Assembly: GCA_035048815.1 (NCBI GenBank)
Contig: JAUCBN010000026.1
Coordinates: 17,185,001 to 17,249,000 of the forward strand
Source: Abelmoschus esculentus
Lineage: Eukaryota > Streptophyta > Magnoliopsida > Malvales > Malvaceae
DNA: 64,000 bases
Reading direction: 5' to 3'
Position 1 is the stretch's first letter. The number at the start of each line of letters is the position of its first letter. A program made the translations under genes and the position numbers. The notes beneath the pieces are model-generated. The model made no database searches, was not told where the DNA came from, and was given only the letters and a program-made list of their open reading frames with translations. Below, piece by piece: positions 1-12,275 of the stretch.

Positions 1-154
1 TTCATAATCATTTGATGATATCATTATGAATATTATGTGTAGCATTGTTAGATCATCTCTTTGATGTTGTAAGTCAGCCCCTCTGCCTACTTGCATTATT
101 TGTTCCTTTGGATTTTCTGTCACTTATGATACACCCACATATCACTTCTTGTAG

Positions 155-2944
155 CTAATCAGTGGAGAGCATGTTGGAGCCCTTGCCATGAGTGAACCTA
201 ATGGTAACTTGCACAAACTTTTTATTAGCTTATGCCTTGCATTTATTTACATTTTTCATGCTGCAGTTTTTTTAATTATTTGAACTGGCTAATCTGTTTT
301 TGCAATCTCTGCAGCTGGCTCTGATGTTGTTAGCATGAAGTGCAAAGCTGATCGGGTTGATGGGGGTTTTCTTATCAATGGGAACAAGATGTGGTGCACT
401 AATGGTCCAGTTGCTCAAACATTGGTATGCCTATTGAGAATGCCTTTACCTTGTTAGGCATGGCTATGGTTAATTCCATTTCCTGGTTTTACTTGCCTTG
501 AGAAATGTGTCTATATCTGTTATACTTTTGCCTCTCTTTAAAATGAACTAAAAGGCTCTATATTGTACTATATGGAGGCTCCGCAGTGGACTTTTTAGTT
601 GCATCTATTCTGTCGACGGGTGTTTTGTCTGTCTGTTGTTGTTTCTTCCAAGTTCCAAATCTACCATTGAGCTAAAGCCATGTGCTCACTTCTCTTTCTG
701 TAAAACTTTCTCATGGTCGGGGTTTCGAATCTACTACCAGTGTAGGATTTGAAGAATGGTTGAGGATGTGAAAAGTGTCTAGAAGTTATAATCTTCAATA
801 GCCCTTACCCTTTTTTAAGTCTATCAAACTTTACTGAACATCTACGGGAAGCACACATTCAGAACTTATGATCACTTCCTATAAGACTGAGTTGATTTTG
901 AATCTTAATCTTTAATTTTTGTTATATAGTATACATGCTAATGAATGATACCAATACATGGTAATAAGTTTTACTTCTTTAACATTACATATATCAGATG
1001 GTAAATTTCCCTTTCCAGAATATCTGATCATAAAAGCCATGCCTAACATGAATAAAGTATTTTCTCTGCTTTACTATACAACTTTCCTTCTGCAAGATTT
1101 TCTTGTTTTATAAGTATTCGTCAACTTTTTAGGTTGTTTATGCTAAAACGGATGTCACAGCCGGTTCGAAAGGAATCACAGCATTTATTATCGAGAAGGG
1201 AATGCCTGGGTACGTGCATTACAGTTATCTAATTATTTTATATTTTGAAAGATGAGAAAGTTGAATATTTTGTATGCTTGTTGAGTTCAAGACGTGAACT
1301 ATTTACAAGGATCATGTATGATAGAAATAAATACCTGTTGAGGTGCCAGAATTGAAATGCAACTTTCTTTCTCATATAAATGTTTCTTGGATCTAAAGAT
1401 AAGGACCTATGTCACCCCTTTCTAAACAGAAAATAGCCTGCTGGTATTAGTGAACTTTAAATATATAAAACATCTTTCGTACTCGTCCCACTTTCGATAG
1501 CAAAATGATATACTAGATTTATTCAGTAATCTCTTATTTTTTCACTGTGCAGATACTCCACTGCTCAGAAATTAGACAAACTTGGGATGCGAGGAAGTGA
1601 TACGTATGTTTGAACTTCTGTAAATGAAGTCGTATATTTTGAACTCCATTTCTTCCCCTATCTGTCTTCTTAACAGTAGTGATGGTCTGCAGATGTGAGC
1701 TTGTCTTTGAGAATTGCTTTGTTCCAGAAGAAAATGTTCTTGGCAAAGAAGGAAAAGGTCTCGCATCTCTGAAGTTTTTCTTTCGAACTTTTTATCATTT
1801 CTTGTATTATATTCTAATCACGGGTTTTTGCTTGTTCCAGGGGTTTATGTACTAATGTCAGGACTAGATTTGGAGAGACTTGTTTTGTCTGCTGGTCCCA
1901 TCGGTATAATGCAGGCATGTCTTGATGTTGTTCTTCCTTACATACGGGAGAGGTCACAGTTTGGTCGTCCAATTGGAGAATTTCAGTTTATACAGGTTTG
2001 TAATAGAAGAAGCTATCCTGATAATGTTGTGTGGATGCTTGTCTTAGAATATCGGACTTAATTCGTATTGCAATTACAGGGGAAAGTTGCCGACATGTAT
2101 ACTGCTCTGCAATCATCAAGGTATGGTTTTGCGATATAAACTTCTAGTCCCTATGAATTTTACTTCCCATGGCAGAAGTTCACAACTTCCATTTTTCAGG
2201 TCCTATGTCTATTCTGTTGCAAGGGACTGCGACAATGGGAGAGTTGACCCTAAGGTTCTTTTTATTTTCCCTCACTTATTGTCGATTTGTCATATGAACA
2301 TTTTCGAACTTGGTCATTATCATCATTAGATGTAATATAGCAATTTCCAGGTAAACGTATACATATACATATATATATACATATACATATGGTTGGGAAA
2401 AAGGGTGTGAATATATTTTTCTTTCTTGATGACTTTCATATGGCCTGTGTTTTTCTTTCTTCATTTTACATGAACATGAATATACTTTTGCGGATGCAAA
2501 ATTTCAGGACTGCGCCGGAGTTATACTTTCCGCTGCCGAAAGAGCCACTCAAGTTGCTTTGCAGGTGAAAGATTTACTTGTATTCACATCACAATTTCAT
2601 TTGCAATTGATAACTGTTGTCATGGTACTAAGATCTGCAGATTTGCCATACAATAATAAGGGGTGTGCCAAATCAAGAAAAATATCAAAAGCCTAATAGT
2701 TTGGTCGATTCTAAGGCCGTAAATGAACCGAATTTGCACGAACAAAACTGTATATGTTTGATCAAAATCATGTTTGTGATCATATTCGGTTTTGCAGGCG
2801 ATACAATGTTTAGGTGGTAATGGATACGTAAACGAATACACAACCGGCCGTCTTCTTCGAGATGCCAAACTGTACGAAATCGGAGCAGGAACTAGTGAGA
2901 TCAGAAGAATGGTCATTGGTCGTGAGCTTTTTAAGCAATCGTAA
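155..2944 (+). CDS. IVD: Isovaleryl-CoA dehydrogenase, mitochondrial (3' part, cut by window edge)
   Basis: Mitochondrial FAD flavoenzyme of leucine and branched-chain catabolism: oxidises isovaleryl-CoA to 3-methylcrotonyl-CoA and passes electrons to ETF. Ten exons are readable: 155-203, 315-424, 1133-1209, 1553-1603, 1693-1757, 1841-1995, 2080-2120, 2200-2254, 2508-2564, 2798-2944. All have GT-AG borders and consistent phase, giving the last 268 residues. They begin at LISGEHVGALAMSEPNAGSD (acyl-CoA dehydrogenase signature 1) and include MWCTNGP, the GLDLERLVL segment that carries the catalytic glutamate in this family, FGRPIGEFQFIQGKVADMY, QCLGGNGYVNEY and the C-terminal GAGTSEIRRMVIGREL. 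GLDLERLVL is typical of isovaleryl-CoA dehydrogenases rather than other acyl-CoA dehydrogenases. Bases 1-154 read as intron; the transit peptide and N-terminal exons lie upstream, outside the window. The end converges on ARF4. Confidence 0.96.
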
Positions 2945-4007
2945 GAGAGACTGAAAGGTGGTGTTTACAAAGCTAAAAATTAACTTGCTTGTACTTTGCA
3001 GACACCAAACATAACAATTGCTGGAAATAATCTATGTTTCTCAGAAACAACATACTATAAAGTTGAAAACAACCCATTTGAAGTGGTGGTAATGGATCGT
3101 TCGGGTCGGATCGTTTTAAGTCGAATAGATTTTTAATTTGGGTTACTTTATATTTAAGTTCGATTTGGGTCAGGATTAATTCAGATTTAATTCTAATCTA
3201 TATTATTTTAGGCTGAGCCGTGTACCGGATCGAATTTGTTCAGATTTAGTTTGAGTTTGTGTAATTTAAACCAAGTCAAGTATTGTGTCAATATCAAATC
3301 AATTGATTTTCGGTTGATTTTCAATATGAATCAATATATAAATATGATTTTTTAAAGAAGAAAACAATAACATTAGACCATTAAACTATTATTAATGGTA
3401 GTTAATTAGTAATATCATATAAAATGAGAATAAAACATACATATTTGAACAAATTAAATTCGGATTGATTTTCAGTTCGGGTTATTTAAATAAGGCTACT
3501 TTGGTTTGGGTTTGATTTTGTTTAGATTTAGATCAAATTTAAATCATTATATTCAAGTTTTTATCTGATTTATAAATCAATTCGGGTCTCGGGTCATTTC
3601 AACGAATAAGCTAGCAAGAAAAATGGCAAGATTCTTAGTCACCCTTCATCACTATTCATGAATAAGAACACAATGTATAGGTAAGCCCCACACATATGTC
3701 TGATAATGATTAATGTCTTAAAAAAAATAATTAGCACTGGATCAGATTGAAATTTTATTGATGGGATTCATTTTGATATGAAAGTTTTGAAATGACCCCA
3801 TTAACACACTAATTCCGGTGCCATTAGCAAAACACCAAAACCTTAATCAACTTCATTTGTCCAAAGACCATAATTATTATGTCACAAACCCCACTTTTAG
3901 CTACATGGTCTGAACACGACAAACGACAAGTACTTGGCAGAAAGATATCTTAAAGAGTTTTTAACTTCTTGTACCACACATAGCAAACATAAACAAACTT
4001 CATACCC
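2945..4007. other. Convergent intergenic spacer with GGGTCGG-type repeat
   Basis: The two 3' untranslated ends of IVD and ARF4 meet here. Roughly 3085-3600 is AT-rich sequence dotted with GGGTCGG, CGGGTT and GGGTCTCGGGTC blocks, a composition seen again near 24000 and 52640. I see no open frame of note. Probably an old repeat, with no clear terminal repeats. Confidence 0.4.
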
Positions 4008-7000
4008 TTATACTGTTGGAGACGATGAATCCGGCTGCCCCACCGAGGAAGACTTCGACGCTTCCGTTATCACCGGTGCTTGTTCCAAACAGCTTTGTGT
4101 ATCATCGCTTCCTGTTCCTATTGTCATCTTCTCAACTTCTTCTTGGGTGTAAATATGGATCTTCGACACTACATCGCAGAATTCACTGTAAAAACGAAGG
4201 GGGAAGCGAAAAACAGTTAGGCGAGTTACTTGCATGAAACATGAAAGAAAGGATGAAATACTAAAATGCAGAAACGAAGAGCGGAAATAGATTGATGATC
4301 ACTATCTTGTAAGGATAGTGGAGAACAAGAAAAGGTGACGCTTACTGCCAGGGGTCATCTCCAACCACCATTACATCATTCTCGCTATCTGTGTATAGAA
4401 CCCGCCACCCTTTATCCGGATCACTTAAGAGGCCTTCCATACCGAATAGACGTTCTAGTTCAGTCATCAAGTCGTCATATCCGTACAGTTTCGAGAGATC
4501 AATAGCTCTTCCAACCAAGCTGCCTTGCTTGTGAACCTTTCAATCAGTGAAGTGGAAGTCAGTAGGAGAGGAACAGGAAGTGAAGTTAAATTCAAATTCG
4601 ACACGAATGTAACTTACCTTTGTACAACTCCTCTTACCAGAATTTTGTGAGCTCGGAGTAGGCGAGTCTGCATTTAATGAGAATCCAAAGAGTTTACATC
4701 CGGAAACATTTCTTCTTAAGGATTCATCCTGTTGGTTCCTTGAATTATTTTCAGGAGCAGGACTACGAACATTCTCCACCGGCGTATGCTCATTCAACGG
4801 ATTTTGTTTTCCGACTCCGTCCACAATAACCCCTACCCCTGTCTTAATCAGGGAATCATTGAACGGGACATTACCTCTCAGAAGCGGAGATGGATAAGAG
4901 CTCACGGTAGGTTCCTGACCGATTTCGTAAAATTCACTATAAGGAAAATAAACACTTCGAAGGCCTTCCGAAGCTAGTGGATAACAATTGGTTTTTGGTG
5001 CTTGAAGCATGTTGAAAGAATTGCAACCAAGATTAGTTTTCGCCCAAACACCGAGGTTGAGATCAGCCTTTTGTGTCAAGGATCTCAACGGGCAAATTTC
5101 TTGACCTTGCAAGACCTTCGGAAAACTATTAGATTCCGCAAAGCCTGCGTAAGCAGTGGGGCGAACCCTCATAAACTCACTAATATTACTCTTTCTGATC
5201 CCTGTTGATGCCAGACTTAGATGATGGGCAGGAGATTGCATCTCAAAATCTAGCGGACGGTTTACAGTATCACGTCCATGTAAGGGTGATACGAAACCTA
5301 CATTTTCTTGACCTTGCAAGACCTTAGAGGATCTTAACGATTCCTCAAAGTCCAAAAACCGACTCCCCCCTGGAGAAAGGAACACGGGAAGTATACATTA
5401 AACAAGTAAAAACATGCAAAAATATTACCAACTTACAGAGTGATTTGCACCTGTGATGGGGGTGTCGGGTGCAGCAGCCTGCAGACCTGTTCGCAGTTTC
5501 TTCAACCTCGGTGAAGATTGCATACTCAAAGGTGGGAGAGAAACAGACGGATCAATTTCCCACGGTGAGACTCTCTCATGGCGATCAATCACGTTATCTT
5601 CATCCCACCTAACCTGTTAAATGCCATAAGAAAGGTCTTAATATAAAGAGAGTCAAAAAGAATGAATAGCTTTGCATTTTTCTTACATATACACGACGAA
5701 CACACTAGGAAAAAGGACTCAACATCTGATCATATAGGAACATATCGATTTCCCCAAAAATCAAACCCCAAATATGAGCCAAGTTGGATATATATATATA
5801 ATATATATACACTTATCTGAGTGTCATAATAAAGACTACATGAAAGCTTACAAACGAAGATTAGGAGCTCACCATTAAGCATCTCCACTTGGAATTAGGC
5901 CATCTGTAAGGATCCAAGTCCCCCATTCCCATCACTACACCACTAAACCTGCATGAAACTAGAAACTATTATTATAATCTCGAAATAAGAACCATTTACA
6001 GGTAAAAACTATTTATCAGACAATACCTTCGCTCAGGTGAATCATCCATTTCAAATCTCATTTTGAACCTTGTTCCGATGCACACTGAATTTGTAATGCT
6101 TTTGATATACTTCTGAAAGGGTACAACAAATTCTGCATGACTAGCCCTGCATTACAGCAATATGTACCGGCTTACCATTCCATACCACATCAAATGTTCA
6201 CCGGGTATGTGTTTAAAAATGGTTTATCAGCTTAGCAACACAACAACCGAATCACATTCCGAATGGAACAATGATAATCTTGCATTTTTATTTAAATCAC
6301 TTCCCATCTTATTCATTTTTCTTTTCTTTTCTTTGTCAAATACCAGTCAATTTCATGAAGTAAACTGAAAGAGAAACTTACTTCGGACTGTAGAAGACAT
6401 GAAACGTGCTTTTAGTCGATAATGCACTAGCCACCGGAGAAAGAACATTTGGATATGAATTCTGTTTCATGATAATTGATTCCGGAAGGCAATTTCTTGG
6501 TCGAACAGCTCTCCTAATCCCCAACCTAAGTTCTCCATCTTCACCCCTACAAAGTTGAAGAAAAGATAAATAAGAAAGAACTTCAAACAACTAGGCCACG
6601 GGAATACATACCTCAGAAAGAGCACTGCATCCCCAGCAACAAGATTCTTTTGACTCACGAAAATGCTCCAGCCTGTAGTAAGGAGATGTCGCCTCGGTTG
6701 ACCTAAAAGTTAATAAACATTAAGCTCTATCAATATTTATTTCAATCGGAAATACATTCTAAACACTACCATACAAAATATTGAACCATCTATGTTAATT
6801 ACCCCTGTATATATGTCGGAATCTCCACTCAACTCCATGTAGGTCCTTGGCAACAAGTTCTTGAGACGGCCTCGTCTGTTTATAATCCTGAAATCAAGGC
6901 AAAACCATTCCATATATATGATATTTCTAGGATGAATAGGCAGGCACGAAAATAGTACATGAGGATTAAGACTATGAAATCATACCAGTGGCGGGAAGCA

Positions 7001-7947
7001 GTCTTCCGCCGCTCTACGGGGAACAGAGAACCCTCCATGAGTGCTAGTGTCCGATGCTGTCAGCGTCTTGCAGAACATGTGAGGGGTTGATTTTTTAGGC
7101 GATCCACCATCTCCCTCTTCTGCACCTAGTTCGTTCAGTTGCTTGCTCTCCAAATTAGGTCCTCCCACCTGCACAAAAATCCCAAAATTATATCACCAAA
7201 AGCCAAGAAACCTGGACTGCATCTTACAATAAAAGTGTATGCAGATAGGAACATAATTCATTCAAGTCACTAAAACCCTAAGAAACATTGTAAAACTAAA
7301 ACCACCCTGTGAAAAAATAGTACAAAAAAACATAAATTTACTTAGGATTATGCAAGTAATAACACTGGAATATAATTCTTCAAAGAGGAAAAAAAAAACA
7401 CCACTGATATAAGAAATATATACCTCTGGCTGGGGAAGTAGAGTGACCTGTGTATAGACCTCATCATTTTCCTTATTTGCCTGGAAAAAAAAGGTAAAGG
7501 AAACATCAATTAAAGCAAACAAATTAAAGGAAAGGTAAAGTTATAGCCTTTAGCGGGAAGCTAATGCAAAGACAGTTCAATGTAAGAGAAGATTTGGGTG
7601 CTTACAAGAAGCTGGACATTGACCACTTTGCAAAAGATATGAGGTGGAAGATCAGAGGTGGAGATTTCCAAAGTAGAGAAAGGAGAGGCAGAAGCCACTT
7701 GTTCCAAGTGACCCTGAGGGAAGTAAACAACAAGGTTTCCCTTTTGGGGGAGTGAAGTGAGAGGACCAGCACAAGCATGCCAAAGCTCCAAGTAAATGGA
7801 AGAAGATGAACATTGGGGTGAAGCTAAGTTTGAAGAACATGAAGAAGATGATGAAGAGGACAAACAGTTCACTTTGTCACAGTCACCATTGAAAACTGTA
7901 GCCGTCTTCTCCACCTCATTCACTGCATGGTTCAGATCAATTTCCAT
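4008..7947 (-). CDS. ARF4: Auxin response factor ARF4
   Basis: B3-type transcription factor that binds auxin response elements. ARF4 works with ARF3/ETTIN in organ polarity and phase change and is a target of TAS3 tasiRNAs. Twelve exons (minus): 7947-7606, 7480-7424, 7168-6986, 6887-6803, 6702-6612, 6546-6382, 6146-6027, 5948-5873, 5613-5451, 5369-4618, 4536-4346, 4185-4008, giving 800 aa with closed phase. Order: MEIDLNHAV and a Ser-rich stretch; SSIYLELWHACAGPL; B3 domain from about residue 162 (HMFCKTLTASDTSTHGGFSV, DLHGVEW); ARF middle domain with SPERRFSGVV and DPYRWPNSKWRCLMVRWDE; a middle region with two KVLQGQE motifs; C-terminal PB1 domain (GYDDLMTELERLFGMEG, GDDPWHEFCDVV). The Met at 7947 is the first in-frame ATG after a TAG at 8055-8053. 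Middle-region wording fits ARF4 better than ARF3, which lacks PB1. Likely a repressor-type ARF. Confidence 0.96.
5098..5118 (-). promoter_or_regulatory. tasiR-ARF target site 2 in ARF4
   Basis: Second copy of the same 21-base site, 207 bases further along the mRNA, base-for-base identical to site 1 and again encoding KVLQGQE (followed by IC). Paired sites are the known arrangement in ARF3 and ARF4. Confidence 0.93.
5305..5325 (-). promoter_or_regulatory. tasiR-ARF target site 1 in ARF4
   Basis: The plus strand here reads TTCTTGACCTTGCAAGACCT then T, so the mRNA strand is complementary to TAS3-derived tasiR-ARF (which starts UUCUUGACCUUG). It encodes KVLQGQE. ARF2, ARF3 and ARF4 transcripts are known targets of this tasiRNA; cleavage here is inferred. 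Confidence 0.93.
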
Positions 7948-8440
7948 GAACACCCAAAGTTCTAATTTTTTTCTTCTTCTTAAAGATAAAAACTTTTCAC
8001 CTCCCCACAAGCACCCACATAACCAAACAAAGAAAAGGGTATTCCCAGAAAGCTAAAAACCAGAGAAACAAGGGAAATTTAAGTCAAATCAATCCCAGGA
8101 AAATTCCTTTCAAAGATGAGAAGATACGAAGATGAAGAAGAAAGGCATGTTGAATGGAAGAGGGGGAGGAAATGGTTAAAAGAGAGAATGAAAGTAGGAA
8201 AAGGGTGGTCAAATAATAACAAGGAATTCGAAGTATGAATCCTCCTCCATTTGCAGGTACTGAGAAGAGGGAGCAGCAGACATAGACAAATGGTTACTGG
8301 AAGGAGCAGAGGGAAAACAAAAGGCAAATAAAAGCCAATACTGTGTTTGTGTGGTGGCTTTTTCGGCTTTTGGACTTTGAAGAGAAAGTGAAAGGGAACT
8401 GTGTTGGGTGGGGGGACAAAGCTATGACACTACATTACCC
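7948..8440 (-). promoter_or_regulatory. ARF4 5' leader and proximal promoter
   Basis: On the mRNA strand this stretch is pyrimidine-rich (CTTCTT and CTTTC runs), as is common in plant 5' leaders, ahead of the ATG at 7947. AT content rises sharply beyond 8440. I cannot place a TATA box with confidence. Confidence 0.4.
7997..8020 (-). promoter_or_regulatory. Short uORF in ARF4 leader
   Basis: An ATG at 8020-8018 opens a 7-codon frame (MWVLVGR, then TGA) 50 bases upstream of the ARF4 start and out of frame with it. It lies in the likely 5' leader; the transcription start is not defined, so translation is inferred. uORFs are known to modulate some other ARF mRNAs (ARF3, ARF5). Confidence 0.5.
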
Positions 8441-9031
8441 TCCCCTCTCTTGTCTCTCTTTCTTTTTCATCTATCTTGTTTTTTAATCTTTTTGCCTTTC
8501 TCTTTTCTATTTTTTCTTATTGAGTTTCGCTCACTCTTTAAGATTGATATCATTAATCTTATTAAAATATTGAATGGATTGTTTTTAGTATTAATATTTA
8601 ATAATAAAATCAATATTAAAATAATATATGAGTATTATATGAGTATAATAAAACGTATTTTTTGCTAAATATTGTAAGTAGGATTGATAATTAAGCAAAT
8701 GAGATAAATTAAAATATATAAACAAATTATAACGTAGGAAAAAATCGTCACTTGCAGATGGTAATCGGGTAAAGACGTCATTTACAGGTAACGATTTATT
8801 TTTTAATTTTATCTTAAATCAATAAAAAATTTAAATTATTATAAGTTAGAGTAAAGTCGTCACCTGTAGATAATGTCTTCATCTACAGATTGTGATTTTT
8901 TCCTGTAATGTAGATTTTATCGTAGATTTAAAAATATCTTTCAAACATTATTGTTTATCAACTTATTGAACCTATTTGGATTATTTATCCGAAGCTATTA
9001 AAATAAAAAGAGTCAATTGTATCGTACATAT

Positions 9032-9473
9032 CCAAATTATAATTCGTATTTTATATTAAACTTTAAATATTTGAATCTTATTCTTAAACTATAACTTTTA
9101 TTTTAAATTAATCTTTAAATATTTTAACATTTTATTTTCATTCCTAAATTGTGATCATCATTTTAAATTAATCTCAAAATTTTTTAATGTTATAATCTCA
9201 TCATTAATTTATCATTTATATCATATTATATTAGTGCATAATATATATATATAAGTGTTTCATGATAATCGATAAATTTTATAATAATTTTATAAATATG
9301 AGATGTGATTAACGTATTCGATAATTTTAAAATAAAATTAAATTGTTTATAAAGTTGAAGGAGAGGATAAAAATGAAATGTTAAAAGGTTTAGGAGTTAA
9401 TTTAAAATAAAATTTATAATTTAAATATAAAATTAAAATATTTAAAAATTTAAAGATTAATTTATAATTTCGG
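9032..9473. mobile_element. Foldback (MITE-like) element
   Basis: The left part (CCAAATTATAATTCG..., TTTTAAATTAATCTTTAAAT) is an imperfect reverse complement of the right part (ATTTAAAGATTAATTTATAATTTCGG), with AT-rich sequence between. This is the layout of a degenerate non-autonomous DNA element. Boundaries are approximate and no target-site duplication is clear. Confidence 0.4.
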
Positions 9474-10141
9474 TAAGTATAATGTTTGATTTCTTGCTAC
9501 CTTTTATTAATCCTTTTAAATTTTATTTTGATAAAATAGATTAAAGTAAAAAATCAAAATTACCAAGTGTGATATTTGATATAATATTTATATATTATAA
9601 ATTTTTTAAAAAAATGATAATTATTCTAATAAGGTTAGAAATATAATTTTAATTTAATACTAAAAAATAAATATTAACATCAAAATGATTTTTTAATACT
9701 TATTTTTTTCTAATTTTATAAAATATTTGAAAGCCATTAAATACATAATGTTACTATTTTTAGGTATAATTGACTATTTTTTTCACCGTGAGGAAGGCCT
9801 ACCACCAACCAAGACAAAAGAGAGGTTTTCAATTCAATGCAACAAAGAGCTTTTCAACTAATAAATAAATAAATAAATAAATAAATATTTTTTCCTTTTT
9901 AATTTTATTTATAAAAAATAAAGTTGAACCCTTTTTGAACATATTTTTCTAAATAATTCCTCAGCATCTCCATTTCTTTAATATTTCTATTTCCCAATAT
10001 ATAACTAAATAAAACCACAAGGTTTTTACCGAATATTAAGGATTATTAAAAAAACTAAATAAATTTATTATGCATTTATAATCAAATAAAAATAATTTTA
10101 AAATCAATTATTAATTTTGAATTGTAGAGGCATAAATTTAT

Positions 10142-10212
10142 AAAAAAAGAAGTGAATTTATTTTTTTTTAAAAAAAGAAGTGAATTTATTTTTTTTTAAA
10201 AAAAGAAGTGAA
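10142..10212. repeat. 28-bp tandem repeat, about 2.5 copies
   Basis: The unit AAAAAAAGAAGTGAATTTAT plus a T run repeats with exact 28-base period from 10142, 10170 and 10198. Each unit contains an A run and a T run that can pair, so it may also form small hairpins. Confidence 0.8.
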
Positions 10213-11914
10213 CAAATATATGTATATATGTGAAAATGGAGAGAGTTGTCAATGTAAATATTGCATTAATATTTATTTAATTTTGATTGGTAAAGAAAAA
10301 AAAACAATTAAAATAAGGATAAGTATATATTTAATATTTTATCTTTATTTATTTTTTATAAAATAATATTTAATATTATATTTTATAAATTTATAAATCC
10401 TCTGGATTATATCATTCATGCTCGTAAATAGAAAAATAAGATATTTTATTATTTATTTTATATTTTATTGTTATCAAATAGATTTAAATCAATATTTATT
10501 GTATATTAAATACAAAAATATCTTAAAAAATACTATTTAAGTAAAATGTTGATATGAAAACAAAATAAATACATATTTTTTATAATTAAAACCGATAAAT
10601 CATAAATCATATAATAAATTTCAATTTTAAAATATAATTAACATGATAAAATAAAATTAAATTATGAGTGAAACTCTTTTTTACGAAAGTGAAATTCGTC
10701 GTTGTGTTAACTCGGATTTTTTAACCTCCTGCTAGCTGTGACAAAGGAAAAACTCAGTGAGTCAGAAAGGCAGCCGCAGGGAGCATCTCTAGTCTAATCA
10801 ATCTCTCCCTCTCTCTTCATTTTTTTTTAAAAATTAACTGAAAATAGATTTTAAGATTGTTCCTTTCCCATTTCTTTGCCTTTCTCAGCGCGTCACATAT
10901 TTTCATTTTTTTTTCTCATTTATTAATTATTACAATATACAATTATTATAATTTATATCCACCAAAATAAATCTTAATTATATGAGAATATTCAATTAAA
11001 TTATATTGAGTAAAATAATTATTGTGGTAAGTGATGAATATTCTGATTTTGATTATAAATAAATAAAGAATTACACCCTTCCAGACAATTAAATTAGGAC
11101 TTGGACTACATATTTTTTAGGCTTAAAAATATAAATTATATAAATTAAATTAAAATTTATAATTTTTAATAATTAAGTAATTTAAATATAATTTACTCAT
11201 AATTAAGTGATTTCTGTTATAATTGATTTTTTAAAAAATTATCAAAATATTGCTAACTATGAATACACCAAATTATCATAGAATTCGCAAACCAAGTGGT
11301 TAATGTTTGTATTATAACTCTTATTTATTTATATCAATTATTTAAATTAATGAATTTTGGGAAAATAATTATAATTTAGACTAAATCAAGTTAAAAATAT
11401 ATGATAATGATTTAGATTTGAGATTAAACAAATACTATTTAAGTCGAGAATATTACATATTTATTTAGAACACGTGTATATTATATTATATTTTTTATAA
11501 ATAAAAATATAATTAATTTCTTCTATAATTACATATTGCATTTCAATTTCAATGTAATATATTACATTCTTCAAATCCAAGAAAAGAAAATAAAGAATCT
11601 GATGATGCAGATTCAACAACAGGACTTTATTTGCGATAATTTTTTATTATTATAAAAATTGAAATCATGATCAAGTATTAAAAAATTAAATTATTAAATT
11701 TAAAAAATAATAAAAATTATTTTATTACGACATATATTTTAACGGTAAAAATCATGATAAAACACATGTATTAACGTTGATGTTAATAATTTTTTTAAAA
11801 AATTTTAAAAAATATAATTATATATTTTAATTTCATCCTCTGCTCGAACTTATAAATTAATTAAATATATAATATTTGTATAATTATATCTAAATTCAAT
11901 TACAGAAACCTAAG

Positions 11915-12275
11915 ACAAAACGCACCAACTGCCGTCTTTGTCGATCGTACTATGTATTAATTTTACAATTAAACTGATTAATTGTTTTTTATTAATTTTC
12001 CATAATACTTTCTAAGCTTTAAATAATCTTGTAGATGAAGTATTAATTAAAGTAGCCGAATACATAAATCAACTGGGCTCACCTACGCCTACCTTTTAAC
12101 CTTAATTTATATTTATTACTGAATTTATGGGCCTATTGAAACTATTTATTTAATTATGTATAATTAACATAAATAAAACCAAGCTAAGCTCACCTATGCC
12201 ACAGATCTAGATTTTTATTTAGATTAAATTACTTTATAATTAGGAACAACCTAAGACTCACCTCTGCCGCCAATC
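11915..12275. repeat. Dispersed CACCTAYGCC-like short repeats
   Basis: Four related GC-richer blocks sit in AT-rich DNA: GCACCAACTGCCGTC near 11920, CTCACCTACGCCTACC near 12079, CTCACCTATGCCACAG near 12189 and CTCACCTCTGCCGCCA near 12258. The last three share CTCACCTNYGCC in the same orientation. No element ends are clear. Confidence 0.35.

Noticed and set aside
7948..8010. N-terminal extension of ARF4 from 8010
   Set aside because: The upstream start would be TTG; ATG at 7947 gives the MEIDLNHAV beginning expected of ARF4-type proteins.
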